A DNA stretch of 64,000 nt from Intestinimonas massiliensis (ex Afouda et al. 2020) (GCF_900626285.1 NZ_LR131147.1:2584666-2648665), one strand, 5' to 3'; positions 29,354 to 38,054 are shown, counted from the first letter of the stretch. Made by a program: numbers and translations. Notes: generated from the sequence alone by a model not told the origin.

Positions 29354-29453
29354 TGAAACCTTCCCTCCAATCATAGTTGCGCTGGTAAACCTGGATTATC
29401 AACTTATCCGCATTTTTCAGGAAATGAGTGAACAATTTTCCTTGACCATTCAT
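29340..29453 (-). pseudogene. N-terminal scrap of a DUF262 (GmrSD-like) gene
   Basis: An ATG-started frame of 37 codons reads FLKNADKLIIQVYQRNYDW, the hallmark N-terminus of DUF262 proteins (usual form FLxGADKxxIPxYQRNYxW). It stops 14 nt inside the helicase gene in another frame. A real DUF262 protein is 500-700 residues, so this is a remnant fused by recombination to the helicase locus. It also supplies the helicase's GGAGGG ribosome site. Confidence 0.7.
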
Positions 29454-29456
29454 CGT

Positions 29457-29693
29457 TTACTCCTCCTGGACAGCTGCAGACTTTTTCTCCATCTGTCTAT
29501 TCTTGTTTGAAACTCCAATATATCTCCCGCTTTTCACACGAGCATCCGCCGGCTTCTCTGCGTCTTTGGGGATAGCCCAGCAATAGCCCAATCGTTCAGC
29601 CCCTGGGATGCGTCCTTCTGAGCAGAGAGTCTGAATTCGGCGTTTGGAGATTTCCCACTTCTCCGCAGCATCTTTAATGGTCATAAAATCCAT
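29457..29693 (-). CDS. MerR/excisionase-like helix-turn-helix protein
   Basis: 78 residues with a short DNA-binding domain (TIKDAAEKWEISKRRIQTLC, EGRIPGAERLGYCWAIP), the pattern of small HTH_17 proteins often placed ahead of DUF262 or restriction genes. It ends 3 bp before the DUF262 scrap and is probably the first gene of the operon. The C-terminal 30 residues are charged. It could regulate the cassette. Start could be M1 or M4; no strong ribosome site decides. Confidence 0.65.
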   Translation of the reverse strand: MDFMTIKDAAEKWEISKRRIQTLCSEGRIPGAERLGYCWAIPKDAEKPADARVKSGRYIGVSNKNRQMEKKSAAVQEE

Positions 29694-29726
29694 CGTAACA
29701 CCCCATATTCATCAAAAAAAGGGCTC

Positions 29727-29751
29727 TGACAATGGCAGAGCCCTCAAGTTG
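29727..29751 (-). terminator. Hairpin upstream of the HTH gene
   Basis: GGGCTCTG and CAGAGCCC pair with a loop of about 8 nt. On the minus strand seven Ts follow. It ends transcription coming from the truncated gene to the right. Confidence 0.75.
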
Positions 29752-29917
29752 ACTGCCAAAAGCAGTGATCAAACAATGTTAGATTTCATTTTACACCAAA
29801 ATGCGAATAATATCAAGGATATCTATAACCTCCCCGTTCAAGCATTTCGTCTACTTCGTCGATTCAATCTTTTAAGACCTCGTATGCAATATCTGCGACC
29901 TTATCCAATTGGATTTT

Positions 29918-30589
29918 CTATATCATGGTGGTGTAGGCTTTTTTTAGGGACTCGACTCGGTTTTCTACATCAATTTTATCTTCATTTTGAGGTACATGAA
30001 CACGAACCAGTTCCTGACGTGTCTCCTCGTCATATAGCACAATGCCACCGTTCTCCGCCACAATAAAGCGATTTCCCAGTCGTAAGCGCTGTCCCATATC
30101 CTCTCGTGACAGTTTGGACTCGTCGATAGCCCGCAAAAAAGGCTGGTAGGTATTCTCCGACCATTTCCGCTCGGTCATCATAACCGAGAAGTGATAGGGA
30201 GCCTCAGCATAGTTCTCCCATGTATATTTCCCATAACTGCCTGGCCGGAAGAAGTCGTATTTGATGTAGTAGTATCGCCAGGGATAGATCTGCTGTTGTT
30301 CGCAACTGTCAAGGTAAGTTGCCGCCATATTATCAAGATAAGGAAAATCATCATAACCAACAAACTGCCGGACGACGGAAAAAGAAAAAAGCCGTCGTAC
30401 AGCAGTCCTTTTGACACGCCATACGATCAGCGGCGGCTTTGAGAAATCAAGGCCGCCGTTTTTTATGCCCTCACGGAAACGACGCCCTGACGCTGGCAAC
30501 ATCGGCGGCCCACAGAGGGAGCTGCCATGAATCAGATGGCATTTCGACCAAATCCGACGAGGTTTGTGTCGGTTGTCCAAAGCCTGCAC
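29918..30589 (-). pseudogene. C-terminal fragment of an unknown gene joined to mobile-element DNA
   Basis: The last about 150 residues look like genuine protein (FVGYDDFPYLDNMAATYLD, YPWRYYYIKYDFF, GSYGKYTWENYAE). The first about 75 residues are Arg/Pro-rich and read through the end of the mobile element, where there is a plus-strand terminator. So the original N-terminus is lost. After the TAG the same frame continues KIQLDKVADIAYEVLKD and then stops again; about 20 further codons (IDEVDEMLERGGYRYP) also look coding. The 3' end is therefore decayed too. The family is not recognised; the YYIKYDFF region resembles the ends of large defence ATPase or nuclease proteins, but weakly. Confidence 0.5.
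30432..30467 (+). terminator. Terminator near the mobile-element left end
   Basis: CGGCGGC and GCCGCCG form a stem with a 14-nt loop followed by TTTTTT. It sits within the Arg-rich first part of the fragment gene on the other strand, which argues that this part is not coding. 30,590-30,838 has no gene; it holds a GCAC/GTGC hairpin followed by GTTTTT (about 30,703-30,750) and the hairpin at 30,794-30,831. Confidence 0.65.
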
Positions 30590-30793
30590 TTGGGCGGGGA
30601 TAGTTTCAGCGGTACACGGCCAAAAAAATTTCCTGCCATGTAGCGGGATCGCTCACCCTTCCTGGTGAACTGTCATGCCATAATACATACGAACTAAAAA
30701 GAAACGCACTTGCTGTGTGGGGAATGGCCCCACCATGCAGGTGCGTTTTTGGTTATCACCACAGCTTATTCCCACGGTGCCGTGGCCCCCCGA

Positions 30794-30831
30794 TCAGTCT
30801 GAATTTCTCAAAATTCAGACTGATCGGAGGT
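30794..30831 (+). promoter_or_regulatory. Long hairpin in the leader of the sigma-like gene
   Basis: CCGATCAGTCTGAATT and its complement form a perfect 16-bp stem with a 6-nt loop. It ends directly at the GGAGG ribosome site (start of the next gene 30839, a GTG). It may mask the ribosome site or mark a processing site; its role is unknown. Confidence 0.55.
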
Positions 30832-30838
30832 AAACAGC

Positions 30839-31201
30839 GTGGAAGCTGGCAAAAAAAGAATATGGATTCGCGGCCAATATGTCGAGGTCACGGATGAAGT
30901 GTACCGGGCCTATATGCAGGGCGACCGGAAAATGCGCTATTTTGAGAACGATTTGAAAACCGAGCGATTCGTTCTCGGAAAGGAGGGCCAAGTGGTGCAG
31001 ATCATCCCCAGTCGCGAAGATTTTTTGGACCGGCTGGTGGATGAAAATGCCCGGCAATTCTCCGATGAGCAGGAAAGTGTGGAGAGCGTGGTGCTTCACA
31101 AGCTGGAAGTGGACAGGCTACATACTGCGCTTTCCCTGCTGGCTCCAGAAGAACGTGCGCTGATCCAGGCACTGTTCTTTGAGGAAAAGACAGAATGGTA
31201 A
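30839..31201 (+). pseudogene. Truncated sigma-70-like transposon protein
   Basis: 120 residues starting at GTG. It has the pattern of the sigma-factor-like protein found next to TnpX/Tn4451-type recombinases in Clostridia: IWIRGQYVEVTDEVYRAYMQGDRKMRYFE, then LSLLAPEERALIQALFF. The frame ends abruptly at EEKTEW, where the family continues with a region-4-type helix-turn-helix. The DNA-binding helix is therefore missing. It is probably inactive. Confidence 0.65.
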
Positions 31202-31254
31202 TTTACAATAAGGATAAAGGGAGCGCGCACCCTCAAGAAAGGAGGTTACACCCC

Positions 31255-32798
31255 ATGAAGAAACAGCCGGACAAGGGAAAAATCACAGCCCTGTACGAGC
31301 GTCTTTCCCATGACGATGAACGAGCCGGGGAAAGCGTGTCGATAGAAAACCAAAAGCGCATTTTGGAGGACTACGCCCAAAAGAACGGCTTTACGAATAT
31401 CCGGCACTTCACCGATGACGGAGTGCGGGGAACGACTTTCAAGCGTCCGGGGCTGGACGCTATCTGGACGACGCTTTTGTGTGTTCCAGCTACCGCCAGC
31501 TTACCCGCGACTGCACCATGCACTATATCCCCACCGCGAAAATGGAAGCCGCCATTCTTGCTGCAATCCAGCGCGTGAGCTGGTATGTGCGGCACAATGA
31601 AGCGGAGTTTATCGAGCGTGTGCGGGAAGCGTCCGACCAGCACCAAGAGAACGCCGTCAAGGAGTACCGGCAGAAAGTGAGCAAGGCACAGCGGCGGTGT
31701 AAGGAGCTGGACGGCCTTGTAAAGAAGCTATACGAGGGCAACGCCACAGGCAAGATACCCGATAAGCACTTTACCCGTCTGCTTGCCGAATACGACGAGG
31801 AACAGACCAAGCTGGAAGCCGCTATCGCACAATGGGAGGAAGCAATCGAGAGCTGGAACGCCGACAGGCTGAAAACAGATAAGTTTATCGAGCTTGTGAG
31901 CCGCTACACTGATTTTTCCGAATTGACAACGCCCATGCTCAACGAGTTTATCGAAAAAGTCGTTGTCCATGAGGGCGAGGGACGCGGGAACAGCCGCCGC
32001 CAGAGGATAGATATTTACCTCAACTTCATCGGCGCGTTTGAAGTCCCCGCCCATATCGTTACCCCAATGGAAGCCGAGGAACAACGCCGCCAGCAGGAGG
32101 AACAGGCCGCAAAGGAAGCCCATTCACAGGAGCTTGCCAAGGCGCGGGAAGAAAAGCGCAAGGCAGAGAAACGGGAGTTTACCGCGAGGAAGAAAGCGGG
32201 CTTGCTGACCCCGGAGGAACAGGCGGCAGACGAAGCGCGGTTAGCCCATAACCGGGCATGGCAAAAGGAATGGCGGAAGAAACGGAAAGCCGCCGAGCCG
32301 CCCAAGTCCCCAAAGCCGAAATCCTTAAAGGAGCTTGCCGTGCTGCAAAAGGCCGGAGCCGACCTCACGCCGGAGGAAGCAGAACGCCTTGCCGCTTACC
32401 GCGAGAGGAAAAACCGCCAGCACAAGGCATGGTATGAACGGCAGAAAGCAGCGCAGCCGCCCAAGCCCCGGACGCTGAAAGAGCTTGCCGCCGCGCAGGA
32501 CGCAGGCCAGCCACTCACGCCGGAGGAAACGGAACGCCTGGAAGCCAGCCGGAGCCGGAAGAAGAACGCCTACCAAGAACTGAAAACCCAAGCGGAAACC
32601 GACCCCGCCGCAGCCGCCGAGCTTGCAAGGCGGCGGGCATATCACAGTGAAGCTACCAAGAAATCCCGTCAGAAGATGTACGAGGAAGCCGCAGCCGGAA
32701 ATCCCGAAGCTCAAGCCCGGTATGAAAACTTCCTTGCTGCAAGGCGGGAGAACTACCACAAAAAGAAGCAGGACGAGAAAGGAGAACAAATCGCATGA
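31255..32798 (+). pseudogene. Large serine recombinase with internal deletion and frameshift
   Basis: The N-terminal 70 residues (ITALYERLSHDDE, ESVSIENQKRILEDYA, FTDDGVRGTTFKRPG) are the start of the resolvase catalytic domain, with catalytic Ser in RLSHDD. At about 31,460 the frame breaks. In another frame the sequence resumes at DDAFVCSSYRQLTRDCTMHY, the zinc-ribbon end, and then DUF4368 with a coiled coil and a basic tail with repeated LTPEE(A/T)ERL units. About 250 residues, including the rest of the catalytic core, are absent. GGAGG precedes ATG 31255. The element would need another recombinase to move. Confidence 0.8.
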
Positions 32799-33121
32799 GA
32801 AGATTGATTGACAACGGGAACCGCCCTATTGCCCTGAAGCCCCATATCGGCCACTATGGGCGGCTGCGGAAAGCCTATCTGGAACAATACCGCCGCCGCC
32901 TTTATAACGCCCTTGTAGCCAGCGAGAAGCTATACCCCCACCTTGCGGAAACAGACCGGGCGGCGCGGGATATGCTGGACTACCTCATGCCCCGCCTTGC
33001 CAGAGAAGCGGGAGCCACCGAAGCCCTTAAAGCCGCCGACCCGATGAAATGGGTAGGTTTGATGAACAACTGCAAGGCGAGAGCCGAGGAAATCATCAGG
33101 CATGAGCTAATCTATGTCTGA
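32795..33121 (+). CDS. TnpV-like transposon-encoded protein
   Basis: 108 residues (GRLRKAYLEQYRRRLYNALV, LYPHLAETDRAARDM, EIIRHELIYV). The pattern matches TnpV, a small protein of unknown role in Tn4451/Tn5397-related elements. Its ATG overlaps the recombinase stop by 4 nt. Confidence 0.75.
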   Translation: MRRLIDNGNRPIALKPHIGHYGRLRKAYLEQYRRRLYNALVASEKLYPHLAETDRAARDMLDYLMPRLAREAGATEALKAADPMKWVGLMNNCKARAEEIIRHELIYV

Positions 33122-33292
33122 CGGTCAAGAGCTGGAAAAAACAGAAATCTTGCGATAACAGCCGCCCCGACGAACCATTCCCCGTCCGGGCGGTTTTTAT
33201 CGTCAAAAACGCCGTTTTCTCCAAGTCAAGAGCCGGAGAAAACACCCGAAAAATGCCCCTATTGCGTAACAGTGGCGTAGAAAGGAGCTTGC

Positions 33293-33589
33293 ATGAGAAC
33301 AGGGCTTACCAAGCAGGAAAAGACCACCGATATTTGGTTTGACGAGAAAGACCCCCTTATCCATATCCGCACCCACAACACCGCCTTGAAAAAGCGTCTG
33401 CTTGCATACAGCCGCCGTTATCCGGCAATCTGCCAGCAGACCGATGCAGACCCGGAAACGGGCTGCATGGAGTTTGACATTGAGAAAGGCCGTTTCTCTT
33501 TCCGTCTGACCGCCCCATACAGTGAGGAACGCAGGGAAGCGGCGCGGCAATATGCCAGAGAGAACAACGCCGCTGACAGGCTGAAATGA
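33293..33589 (+). CDS. Small mobile-element protein, unknown function
   Basis: 98 residues (KTTDIWFDEKDPLIHIRTHN, KRLLAYSRRYPAICQQTD, FDIEKGRFSFRLTAPYS). A conserved-looking protein of Clostridial mobilizable elements, possibly cargo for control or phenotype. AGGAG lies 7 nt before ATG. The 171 bp before it contain short inverted repeats only. Confidence 0.6.
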   Translation: MRTGLTKQEKTTDIWFDEKDPLIHIRTHNTALKKRLLAYSRRYPAICQQTDADPETGCMEFDIEKGRFSFRLTAPYSEERREAARQYARENNAADRLK

Positions 33590-33657
33590 TGTAGATTTGT
33601 TCACAATCTTATGATATACTGTTTCTTGGGAACAAATCGGAGTTGAGGAGGCAAACC

Positions 33658-34008
33658 ATGTATTCCTTATTGTTATTAAATCTGATTATACCTTTTGTAA
33701 TGATTTTGGTTGGGGACATATTGAAAAGACATCCTGCAACTGACATAAAATCGGGTAACGGATATAACACACCAACTGCACGGAAATCACAAGAACACTG
33801 GAATTATGCACAAAGTATAGCACCAAATAATTTTATCTCTCTTGGCAAGGTATTAGGAGTAGTTGAGATTATTTTAAGTATAGGAATGTTCCTTTTACAG
33901 ATTTCAGTTAATATTGCCCTTACTGTAGGAATTTGTACGGGAATAGTATTTTTGTTTTGCGGCTTTTATAAAACAGAAATAGGAATAAAGAATAAGTTTA
34001 AGGAATGA
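33658..34008 (+). CDS. SdpI-family membrane protein
   Basis: About 116 residues with three membrane helices and a loop GNGYNTPTARKSQEHWNYAQ, which matches the SdpI/YhfL pattern (GYRTPxxxxSQENWxFA). SdpI gives Bacillus immunity to the SdpC toxin; relatives with other partners are common. The gene is clearly AT-richer than its neighbours, so it arrived separately. Start is taken at ATG 33658; an upstream start (33643) gives five extra residues. No partner toxin is seen nearby. Confidence 0.7.
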   Translation: MYSLLLLNLIIPFVMILVGDILKRHPATDIKSGNGYNTPTARKSQEHWNYAQSIAPNNFISLGKVLGVVEIILSIGMFLLQISVNIALTVGICTGIVFLFCGFYKTEIGIKNKFKE

Positions 34009-34059
34009 ATTTTTGTTTAATCGAACAGAACATAGTAAAATCAAACACTCCACCCACAA

Positions 34060-34086
34060 GGGACAGCCGAGAAAATCGACTGTCCT
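34060..34086 (+). terminator. Terminator after the SdpI-like gene
   Basis: GGGACAG...CTGTCC with a 13-nt loop and TTTTT at the end. It lies about 50 bp past the stop and just before the DUF3847 ribosome site. Confidence 0.65.
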
Positions 34087-34122
34087 TTTTCTATGCCGAC
34101 AGGCAGAAAGGAGCGACCAGTC

Positions 34123-34419
34123 ATGACGAAACCGAGAGAGAAAACCCGCGAGGAATTGACCGCCGAGATTGAGGAAAGCAAGAAGAAAATCCGGCAGTTT
34201 GAGAACCGGGAGAAAATCATCAAGCAGAAGTTATCCGTTGAGGAACGCAAGGCGAGAACCCACAGGCTTTGCAAGCGCGGCGGCTTCATGGAGAGCCTTG
34301 TGCCGGAGCTGATTGCCATGCCGGACGAGGACGCGAAAGCCTTTTTACGGCTTGCCTTGACGAGCGAGCCAGCACAGGAGTTTTTGAAAAAACGAGCCGG
34401 GGACGGGAACGCGGAGTAA
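34123..34419 (+). CDS. DUF3847 mobilization accessory protein
   Basis: 98 residues, helical (KTREELTAEIEESKKKIRQ, EERKARTHRLCKRGGFMESL, EDAKAFLRLAL). DUF3847 proteins sit directly before MobA/MobL relaxase genes in Clostridial elements and resemble MobC-type accessory factors. Start set at ATG 34123, after AGGAG; an upstream ATG (34093) lacks a ribosome site. Confidence 0.75.
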   Translation: MTKPREKTREELTAEIEESKKKIRQFENREKIIKQKLSVEERKARTHRLCKRGGFMESLVPELIAMPDEDAKAFLRLALTSEPAQEFLKKRAGDGNAE

Positions 34420-34649
34420 TCCCTTTGGAACAAAGGGCGCACTTATACACCCTTGCGGGCGTGTGCGCTCTGCCGAGGGCTTTATCTCCGCACAGGGAAC
34501 TTTCCCCGCGCTCCGATATGGCGGCTTTGCCGCAACAAGGGGCTGCACCCCTTGCGCCGCTTCGCGGCTATCCCTGCACACCCACAAAAACAGTACACCC
34601 GCCCCGGCGTCTGTACTATTTTTGCGGGTTTTATTATCCTATCCGGGAG
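34420..34649 (+). other. Probable oriT region of the mobilizable element
   Basis: A GC-rich non-coding stretch between the accessory gene and the relaxase gene. It contains the inverted repeats GCGCAC...GTGCGC (about 34,438-34,470), GCGGC-TTT-GCCGC (34,521-34,533) and CAAGGGG-CTGCA-CCCCTTG (34,536-34,554). Relaxase genes of this class usually lie next to their nicking site, so this is the best place for oriT. The nick base cannot be read from sequence alone. Confidence 0.5.
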
Positions 34650-34658
34650 GTGATACCC

Positions 34659-36161
34659 ATAGCCATTTACCATTGTAACATCGGCATTGTGAGCCGAGGA
34701 AAAGGCAAGTCAGCCGTTGCCGCAGCCGCCTATCGAAGCGGCGAGAAAATCACAAACGAGTGGGACGGAATGACCCATGACTACACCCGCAAGCGCGGCG
34801 TTGTCCATACGGAAATCCTACTGCCGCCCCATGCCCCGCCCTCTTTCTCTGACCGCGCTGCCCTATGGAACAGCGTGGAACTTTACGAGAAAGCCGGGAA
34901 CGCCCAGCTTGCCAGAGAGATTGACGCAGCACTCCCCATAGAATTATCCAGAGAGGAACAGATCCGGCTCGTCCGGGAATACTGTTCCTCTCAATTTGTT
35001 TCCAGAGGAATGTGCGTTGATTTTGCCATTCACGACACCGGCAGCGGCAACCCCCATTGTCATATCATGCTTACCATGCGCCCCCTTGACGAGCGCGGCG
35101 CATGGGCGGCGAAGTCCAAAAAGGAATATGACCTTGACGAAAACGGCGAGCGTATTCGCTTGCCAAGCGGCAGATACAAGACGCACAAAGTTGACCTCAC
35201 AGGCTGGAACGACAAGGGCAACGCGCTTTTATGGCGCAAGGCATGGGCGGATATTTCAAACGCCTACCTTGAACGCGCCGGAAGCCCGGAGCGTATCGAC
35301 CACCGCAGCAACGCCGAGCGCGGCATTGACGAGCTGCCTACCGTCCACATGGGCGTAGCGGCTTGTCAAATGGAGAAGAAAGGCATAGCCACCGAGAAAG
35401 GCGAGCTGAACCGGAATATCCAAAAGGCAAACCGCCTTATCCGGGAAATCCGGGCGCAGATTGGAAAGCTCAAAGAATGGATTGGCGAGCTGTTCAAGGC
35501 GCGGGAAACCGCCCCGGAGCAGCCCCCGCAATCCCCCGGCCTTGCAAATCTGCTGATAAAGTATATGAGCGTTCAGAGGGAAAAGAGCCGGAAGTATTCG
35601 CAGTATTGGCAAAGGCAGCACGCAGCCGATGAACTGAAAACCGTATCACAGGCAGTCAATTTCCTTGCGGAGCGCGGCATTTCCACCCTTGCGGAGCTGG
35701 ACGCTGCCCTTTCCTCTGTCAGCGACCAAGCCGACGCTATCCGGGAGGGCATGAAAACCGCCGAGAAGCGCATGAAAGAATTGCAAAAGCTGATTGAGTA
35801 CGGGAGGAACTACACCGAGTACAAGCCCATTCACGACGAACTGAAAAAGCTGAAAAATGGCTGGACGAACAAGCGCGACAAGTACGAGGAAACCCACCGC
35901 GCCGAGCTTACCCTATGGAACGCAGCGAGCCGCTATCTCCATGCAAATCTGCCGAAAGGGACAAAGCCCCCCTTGCCTATTTCTGAATGGGAAAAAGAGT
36001 ATGCCACCCTCAGCGGACAGAGGACAGCGGAATATACCAAGCTGAAAGAAACCCGCGCCGAGGTTGCCGAGCTGCACAATATCCGCAAGTGCGTTGATAT
36101 TGCGCTGAAAGCCGACCAGCCAGAGCAGACCCGCGCCAAGCGGCATGACTTAGAACGATGA
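34659..36161 (+). CDS. MobA/MobL relaxase
   Basis: About 500 residues. The N-terminus is the classic AIYHC, SRGKGKSAVAAAAYRSGEK and DYTRKRGVVHTEILLP. The metal-binding His motif is GNPHCHIMLTMR with FAIHDTGS before it. A long coiled-coil C-terminal part follows. It nicks oriT and carries the DNA strand during mobilization. The position that aligns with the usual Met is ATA (34659), 8 nt after GGGAGG; the only standard start nearby is GTG 34650, inside that ribosome site. The next gene starts 15 bp downstream. Confidence 0.9.
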   Translation: MAIYHCNIGIVSRGKGKSAVAAAAYRSGEKITNEWDGMTHDYTRKRGVVHTEILLPPHAPPSFSDRAALWNSVELYEKAGNAQLAREIDAALPIELSREEQIRLVREYCSSQFVSRGMCVDFAIHDTGSGNPHCHIMLTMRPLDERGAWAAKSKKEYDLDENGERIRLPSGRYKTHKVDLTGWNDKGNALLWRKAWADISNAYLERAGSPERIDHRSNAERGIDELPTVHMGVAACQMEKKGIATEKGELNRNIQKANRLIREIRAQIGKLKEWIGELFKARETAPEQPPQSPGLANLLIKYMSVQREKSRKYSQYWQRQHAADELKTVSQAVNFLAERGISTLAELDAALSSVSDQADAIREGMKTAEKRMKELQKLIEYGRNYTEYKPIHDELKKLKNGWTNKRDKYEETHRAELTLWNAASRYLHANLPKGTKPPLPISEWEKEYATLSGQRTAEYTKLKETRAEVAELHNIRKCVDIALKADQPEQTRAKRHDLER

Positions 36162-36176
36162 AAGGAGTTGAGATTT

Positions 36177-38054
36177 TTGTACTACACCCAAGAACAGATA
36201 GACCGGGCGAACCAAGCCGACCTTGTTTCTTTCCTGCAATCACAGGGCGAGCAGCTTACCCGCGCCGGAAATGAATACCGCTGGAAACGGCACGACAGCT
36301 TGACCGTCCGGGGAAACAAATGGTACAGGCACAGCCAGAGCAAGGGCGGCGGCCCCGTCGATTTTGTCATGGAGTTTTTCGGCAAGAGCTTCACCGAAGC
36401 CGTGGAACTTCTCACAGGAGAAAAGGGAGCCGTACCGCCGCCGGACAGACCTTGCCCCGCGTCCCTATCCGACTTCCGGCTACCGCCCCCAAACAGCGAC
36501 AATCGAACAGCGAGGAACTACCTCACAGCAGCCCGCCGCATTGATGAAGATGTGACGGGCATTTTCTTTGCCCGCGGCGATATTTACGAGGACGCAGCCC
36601 ACCACAACGCCGTATTTGTGGGGCGGGACGAGGACGGAATACCGCGTTACGCCCACAGCAAGGGGACGGCGGGAAACTTCCGGCTTGATGTGAAAGGCAG
36701 CGACAAAGCCTTTAATTTCTGCTACCGGGGCGAGGGCGACAGGCTTTTTGTCTTTGAAGCCCCCGTTGACCTGCTCTCTTTCCTCTGCCTGTTCAAAAAG
36801 GCATGGCAGAAGCAGAGCTATTTGTCATTGGGCGGCGTGGGAGAAAAAGCCCTGTTGCGTTTCCTCTCTGACCGCCCAAACATCAAGACCGTTTACCTCT
36901 GCCTTGACAGCGACCAAGCGGGAAACGACGCTTGCAGCCGCCTTGCGGAGCTTGTGCCGGAGGGATATACCGTCCACCGCCTTGTGCCGCTGTTTAAGGA
37001 CTGGAACGAGGTATTGCAGCACCGGGCAGAAATCACAGACGGGAAGTATATCCGGGAAGCGGTTTACGGCTTGAAAGAGCCGCCGCAGGAAGAAACCGTC
37101 GAGATTATTCGCATGAGCGAGGTTGACACACAGACCGTTGAATGGCTATGGGAGCCGTATATCCCTTTCGGGAAAGTAACCATTGTGCAAGGCAATCCCG
37201 GCGAGGGCAAGACCACCTTTGCCCTACGCCTTGCCGCCGCCTGCACCACCGGGGGAACGCTGCCGGGAATGAAGCCCTTGCCGCCATTCCAAGTGATTTA
37301 CCAGACCGCCGAGGACGGGCTGGGCGATACCGTCAAGCCCCGCTTGATAGAAGCCGAAGCCGACCTTGACCGCGTGCTTGTGATTGATGAAGCCAAGCGG
37401 GAGCTTACCCTGTCCGACGAGCGCATAGAAAAGGCAATCACGCAGAACGGGGCGCGGCTGATTATCCTTGACCCCATACAGGCGTACATGGGCGAAAAGA
37501 CCGACATGAACCGGGCAAACGAAGTGCGCCCCATGTTCCGCCGCCTTGCCGATGTTGCCGAGCGTACCGGGTGCGCCGTTATCCTTATCGGACACTTGAA
37601 CAAAGCCGCCGGAGGGCAGAGCGCATACCGGGGATTAGGTTCTATTGACTTCCGCGCCGCAGCAAGGAGCGTCCTGCTGATCGGGCGCGTGAAGCGGGAG
37701 CCAAATGTGCGCGTTATCGTCCATGACAAATCTTCCCTTGCGCCGGAGGGCAAGCCCGTTGCCTTTTGCCTTGACCCGGAAACAGGCTTTTCATGGATAG
37801 GCGAATACGACATAACCGCCGACGAGCTGCTATCCGGCGCGGGCGGGAACACCGCCACCAAGACCGAGCAAGCCGAGAAACTGATACTTGACTTACTCGC
37901 AGACGGGAAAGAACTTGCCAGCGAGGACATTGATAAGGCCGCAGCCGAAGCCGGGATTTCTGCCCGTACCGTCCGGGCGGCAAAGAAAAACCTTGACGGG
38001 CGCATTACCTCAAAGCGTATCGGCGCGGCATGGTATCACGCCCTCAAAAAATGA
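36177..38054 (+). CDS. Fused primase (DUF3991/Toprim) and RepA-like helicase
   Basis: About 625 residues. The N-terminal third is a CHC2-less primase part (DUF3991, then Toprim with VFEAPVDLLSFL and YLCLDSDQAGNDA). The C-terminal half is an AAA_25/RepA helicase with Walker A GNPGEGKTTF, Walker B LIILDPIQAYMG and ILIGHLNKA. A winged-helix-like tail ends it. Start is TTG 36177 (MYYTQEQID), 9 nt after AAGGAG; the TTG at 36168 is too close. It would replicate the element's excised or transferred form. Iteron-like repeats follow its stop. Confidence 0.88.
   Translation: MYYTQEQIDRANQADLVSFLQSQGEQLTRAGNEYRWKRHDSLTVRGNKWYRHSQSKGGGPVDFVMEFFGKSFTEAVELLTGEKGAVPPPDRPCPASLSDFRLPPPNSDNRTARNYLTAARRIDEDVTGIFFARGDIYEDAAHHNAVFVGRDEDGIPRYAHSKGTAGNFRLDVKGSDKAFNFCYRGEGDRLFVFEAPVDLLSFLCLFKKAWQKQSYLSLGGVGEKALLRFLSDRPNIKTVYLCLDSDQAGNDACSRLAELVPEGYTVHRLVPLFKDWNEVLQHRAEITDGKYIREAVYGLKEPPQEETVEIIRMSEVDTQTVEWLWEPYIPFGKVTIVQGNPGEGKTTFALRLAAACTTGGTLPGMKPLPPFQVIYQTAEDGLGDTVKPRLIEAEADLDRVLVIDEAKRELTLSDERIEKAITQNGARLIILDPIQAYMGEKTDMNRANEVRPMFRRLADVAERTGCAVILIGHLNKAAGGQSAYRGLGSIDFRAAARSVLLIGRVKREPNVRVIVHDKSSLAPEGKPVAFCLDPETGFSWIGEYDITADELLSGAGGNTATKTEQAEKLILDLLADGKELASEDIDKAAAEAGISARTVRAAKKNLDGRITSKRIGAAWYHALKK

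Noticed and set aside
29644..30066. Plus-strand 140-codon frame
   Set aside because: Overlaps a clear helix-turn-helix gene and the fragment gene on the other strand; no ribosome site.
34269..34649. Relaxase frame extended upstream to 34,269
   Set aside because: The added part overlaps DUF3847 and the inverted-repeat region and does not resemble relaxases, which begin near AIYHC.
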